DNA from: Longimicrobiales bacterium
Lineage (GTDB): Bacteria; Gemmatimonadota; Gemmatimonadetes; Longimicrobiales; Gaopeijiaceae
Reading direction: 5' to 3'
Assembly: GCA_028284495.1 (NCBI GenBank)
Contig: JANQRP010000003.1
Coordinates: 213,976-277,975 of the forward strand
DNA: 64,000 nt
The position numbers and the translations under genes are program-made. The notes under the pieces are model-generated. The model did no database searches, was not told the DNA's origin, and was given only the letters and a program-made list of their open reading frames with translations. Each line of letters starts with the position of its first letter. Position 1 is the first letter of the stretch. Below, piece after piece: positions 61,914 to 64,000 of this stretch.

Positions 61914-62720
61914 ATGACGGAATCTCGCCCCTCGACCCGACGCCCCTCGGCGAACGCATCCGCGATCGCCGCTCTGGCCGCCGTGGCGATGATGGTCGCC
62001 GCCGCCGGGCCGGCCGCCGCTCAGAGCCTCCGCGGGTCGTCGGCCTCGCTGGACGTCCAGAATCGGGTCGCCGTCGAGCATGACTTCACGTACATCCGGG
62101 ACGGCGCGCAGGTGGTGCGTTTCGTGAACGCCGGGTACCTGGTCGAGGTTCGCCCCAACCGGGACTTCGACCTCCACGCGGTGTCCTTCCCGTACGCGCG
62201 CCCGGAGGCGGAACTCTTCGTTCGCCGGCTCGCGAGCCAGTACCGTTCCGCGTGCGGCGAGAAGCTCGTGGTGACCTCGCTCACGCGCCCGCTGAACCGC
62301 CAGCCCAGCAATGCTTCCGACCGCTCGGTTCACCCGACCGGGATGGCCATCGATCTGCGCCTCTCCCGAAACGCCAGCTGCCGCTCGTGGCTGGAGGGTG
62401 TCCTGCTGAGTCTCGAAGGCGCCGGTGTGCTCGAGGCGACGCGCGAGCGGTATCCGGCTCACTACCACATCGCGCTCTTCCCGAGTCAGTACCACAGGTA
62501 CGTCGAGCGGGTCACGGACGAGGCGCCGGCGCTGAAGGAGGCCACGCGGGTGACGGTCTCCACGCAGTCGTATCGGGTGCGCCGCGGAGACTCGCTGTGG
62601 GACATCGCCCGCCAGTTCGACACGTCGGTCGAGCAGATCCAGGTCGCCAACGACCTCCGTGGGGCTCGCATTTATGCGGGCCAGACGCTCGAGATTCCGG
62701 GACAGACGCGCCAGCAGTAG
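61914..62720 (+). CDS. Exported DUF5715 protein with C-terminal LysM domain
   Basis: 268 aa. The signal ALAAVAMMVAAAGPAAA is cleaved before QSL. The central DUF5715 domain (residues ~60 to 200) includes TSLTRPLNRQPSNASDRSVH then PTGMAIDLRL and YPAHYHIALF, an H-x-x-x-M-x-x-D and H-x-H pattern like D,D-peptidase/L,D-type metal sites. The LysM domain, YRVRRGDSLWDIARQFDTSV to IYAGQTLEIP, binds peptidoglycan. A cell-wall enzyme is suggested, but the catalytic role is inferred. Confidence 0.83.
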   Translation: MTESRPSTRRPSANASAIAALAAVAMMVAAAGPAAAQSLRGSSASLDVQNRVAVEHDFTYIRDGAQVVRFVNAGYLVEVRPNRDFDLHAVSFPYARPEAELFVRRLASQYRSACGEKLVVTSLTRPLNRQPSNASDRSVHPTGMAIDLRLSRNASCRSWLEGVLLSLEGAGVLEATRERYPAHYHIALFPSQYHRYVERVTDEAPALKEATRVTVSTQSYRVRRGDSLWDIARQFDTSVEQIQVANDLRGARIYAGQTLEIPGQTRQQ

Positions 62721-62726
62721 GGTCGG

Positions 62727-62768
62727 GTCGCCCCACGGCAGGCCCGCCACCCGTCACTCTGGGGCGAC
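62727..62768. terminator. Hairpin between convergent DUF5715 and membrane-protein genes
   Basis: GTCGCCCCA and TGGGGCGAC form a perfect 9-bp stem with a 24-nt loop; the right arm is in the 3' coding end of the minus-strand gene. Possible bidirectional terminator. Confidence 0.35.
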
Positions 62769-64000
62769 GCCCCAGATCCGCGCCATCGCCTCGACGTACG
62801 GTTCGTATACCGCTCGTCCGTCTGCGTCCGGCGTGACCATGTAGGCGGCCTGCCCCGGCCGGGCCGCGATCAGAGCGGCGTTCTCGACGGGCCCCAGATC
62901 CCGCACCCACAGGACGTCGGCCTCCGTGAAGGACGGGTCCTCGAGCCGCCACAGAAGGGGATCCAGTTCGAGCGTCCCCGCGGCGTCGGGGCGGACCACG
63001 TCGGCCAGGCAGTCTTCGTCGATCGCGACGCGCCCGTCGGCGCCCGCGCGGAAGCGCGCCGTGAGGCCGGGTCCCGTTTCGATCTGGACGATGTCGGGCG
63101 GTGATCCCGGGAGCCGATCGAAGTCCAGCGTGGGCGCCTCGCCGCCCCGGCCCGCGCGGTGCGCGTTCGCCCACGCCGTGACGTCACACAGGTCGTTCCG
63201 CCGGATCGCCGACTCGACCGAGTCGGCGCGCATCCCCAGAGCCTGCAGCTTGGCCACGGCGCGCCGCGACGAACTGCCGTGCAGGAACACGATCCCGGCG
63301 TCGGCCGGCGGCGGATCGATCCGCACCTGAGCGGCGAGGCCGTCGGAGACGCGCGCCGAGGCGAGCCGGGTGGGAATTCCGAAGACCAGCGCGCCGAGCA
63401 GCATGACGGCACCGGCGCCCGTCACGGCGCCCCGCCATGCCCCTCCGCGCTCGAGGAGGCGCCAGCCGGTCCAGGCGGCCAGACCGAACCAGGCCGGGAG
63501 CGTCTCGAACATCATTCTCGGCCCCAGGTGATACCCGTGATGCCAGTACGTCGCGTTGGCCGCCACGGCGAAGGCGATCCAGGCCGCGAGGACGAGCGGG
63601 GCGCGCACCGACGAGCGGGTGGCGGTGCCCCTCCAGGCCAGCACCAGGAGCCCGATCCCGATCGCGACGCCCAGCGGCATCGGCGTCTCGAGGGCCGCGA
63701 TCCCCGCAAGGAACAGGTCGGCCGCGGACATCCCGACGGCCGCGGGCAGGTCGTAGACGTTCCCCCACGCGTCGACGCGGAATCCCGGCCGGACGTCCGG
63801 ACCGAAGGTCGCTTCGTATCCCGTGAGGAGCGGATGCCCGAAGCGAGCGGCCTGCACCCGGGCGAGGAAGAGCGCGAACGGAAGACCCGACGCCGTGGCG
63901 CCGACCGCCCGGAGGCCGAGGCGACGGAGGCCGCCCGCGCGGCCCCCCGCGCCGTCGACGATCCAGACCGCCATCGGGAAGGCGACCCCGAGCGCCAGCC
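62754..64000 (-). CDS. Multi-spanning membrane protein, C-terminal part (cut by window edge)
   Basis: At least 415 codons; the frame is open to the right edge with no convincing start inside (an ATG at 63974 would begin within a hydrophobic helix), so the N-terminus is outside. Several hydrophobic helices occupy the first ~230 visible residues (for example LGVAIGIGLLVLAWRG and LVLAAWIAFAVAANATYWHH). A soluble domain follows, ending ARIWGVAPE, with LHGSSSRRAVAKLQALGM. The layout resembles membrane-bound glycosyltransferase-like or mannosyltransferase proteins with a periplasmic C-terminal domain. Family not established. Confidence 0.6.
   Translation of the reverse strand, partial: LALGVAFPMAVWIVDGAGGRAGGLRRLGLRAVGATASGLPFALFLARVQAARFGHPLLTGYEATFGPDVRPGFRVDAWGNVYDLPAAVGMSAADLFLAGIAALETPMPLGVAIGIGLLVLAWRGTATRSSVRAPLVLAAWIAFAVAANATYWHHGYHLGPRMMFETLPAWFGLAAWTGWRLLERGGAWRGAVTGAGAVMLLGALVFGIPTRLASARVSDGLAAQVRIDPPPADAGIVFLHGSSSRRAVAKLQALGMRADSVESAIRRNDLCDVTAWANAHRAGRGGEAPTLDFDRLPGSPPDIVQIETGPGLTARFRAGADGRVAIDEDCLADVVRPDAAGTLELDPLLWRLEDPSFTEADVLWVRDLGPVENAALIAARPGQAAYMVTPDADGRAVYEPYVEAMARIWGVAPE

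Overview
The window reads as one contiguous stretch of a high-GC, Gram-negative-type bacterial chromosome. The two LptF/LptG-type permeases point to an outer membrane. A very large SprA-type outer-membrane protein, PadR plus ADOP-type permeases, six-bladed-propeller lipoproteins and a pilB-pilT-pilC row suggest Gemmatimonadota or a close relative in the FCB group. This placement is inferred from gene content; no rRNA or tRNA gene is visible.

Region 1 to 16.4 kb is core genome: a left-truncated metH with a hairpin and U-tract just before its start, a divergent dapF-like gene lacking both catalytic cysteines, an overlapping lptF/lptG pair, a ~2050-residue SprA-like protein, a small helix-hairpin-helix protein, and the pilus motor genes pilB, pilT and pilC. 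A 169-nt element with perfect 29-bp inverted repeats and nested hairpins follows pilC.

Region 16.68 to 25.24 kb is an integron gene-cassette array. Nine attC-like recombination sites and one half site, mostly 94 to 100 nt, separate ten single-gene cassettes that are all on the plus strand. No integron integrase is present in the window, so locally this is a cluster of attC sites lacking an integrase, or the distant part of a chromosomal integron. The left attC sites are canonical and the right ones are decayed, which fits older cassettes lying farther from the attachment end. Seven of the ten products look exported or membrane-bound; one has an apparent C-terminal HEPN-like motif.

Region 25.3 to 38.8 kb holds small conserved proteins, a GNAT acetyltransferase, MarC and UPF0316 membrane proteins, two lipoproteins (one of the same propeller family as cassette 1), an ornithine cyclodeaminase homologue beside a PH-domain protein, and an ADOP permease. 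Next comes a two-gene minus-strand unit: an ArsC-family selenoprotein, with an in-frame TGA and a hairpin in the position expected of a bacterial SECIS, that overlaps a MoeB/ThiF-rhodanese gene. A frameshifted DUF2911 relic and a GT4-GT2-lipoprotein operon follow.

Region 38.8 to 64 kb is mostly housekeeping and envelope genes: a Rof-like Rho-binding protein, TesB, an ATP-grasp ligase, an MscS-type channel, an ABC exporter, a DUF4403 lipoprotein, a pilin-like protein, a half-length asparaginase, an aminotransferase, TauE/SafE, DUF4112, a two-domain fasciclin lipoprotein, a PadR-ADOP operon, AhcY, an acyl desaturase, an AGCS symporter with a large insert, DUF983, DNA polymerase IV, superoxide dismutase, a DUF5715-LysM protein and a right-truncated multi-spanning membrane protein.

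Links across the window: metH and ahcY belong to the same methionine/SAM cycle but are 53 kb apart. Convergent gene pairs are often separated by strong hairpins, and several start codons overlap the preceding stop (GTGA, ATGA, TTGA), indicating translationally coupled operons.
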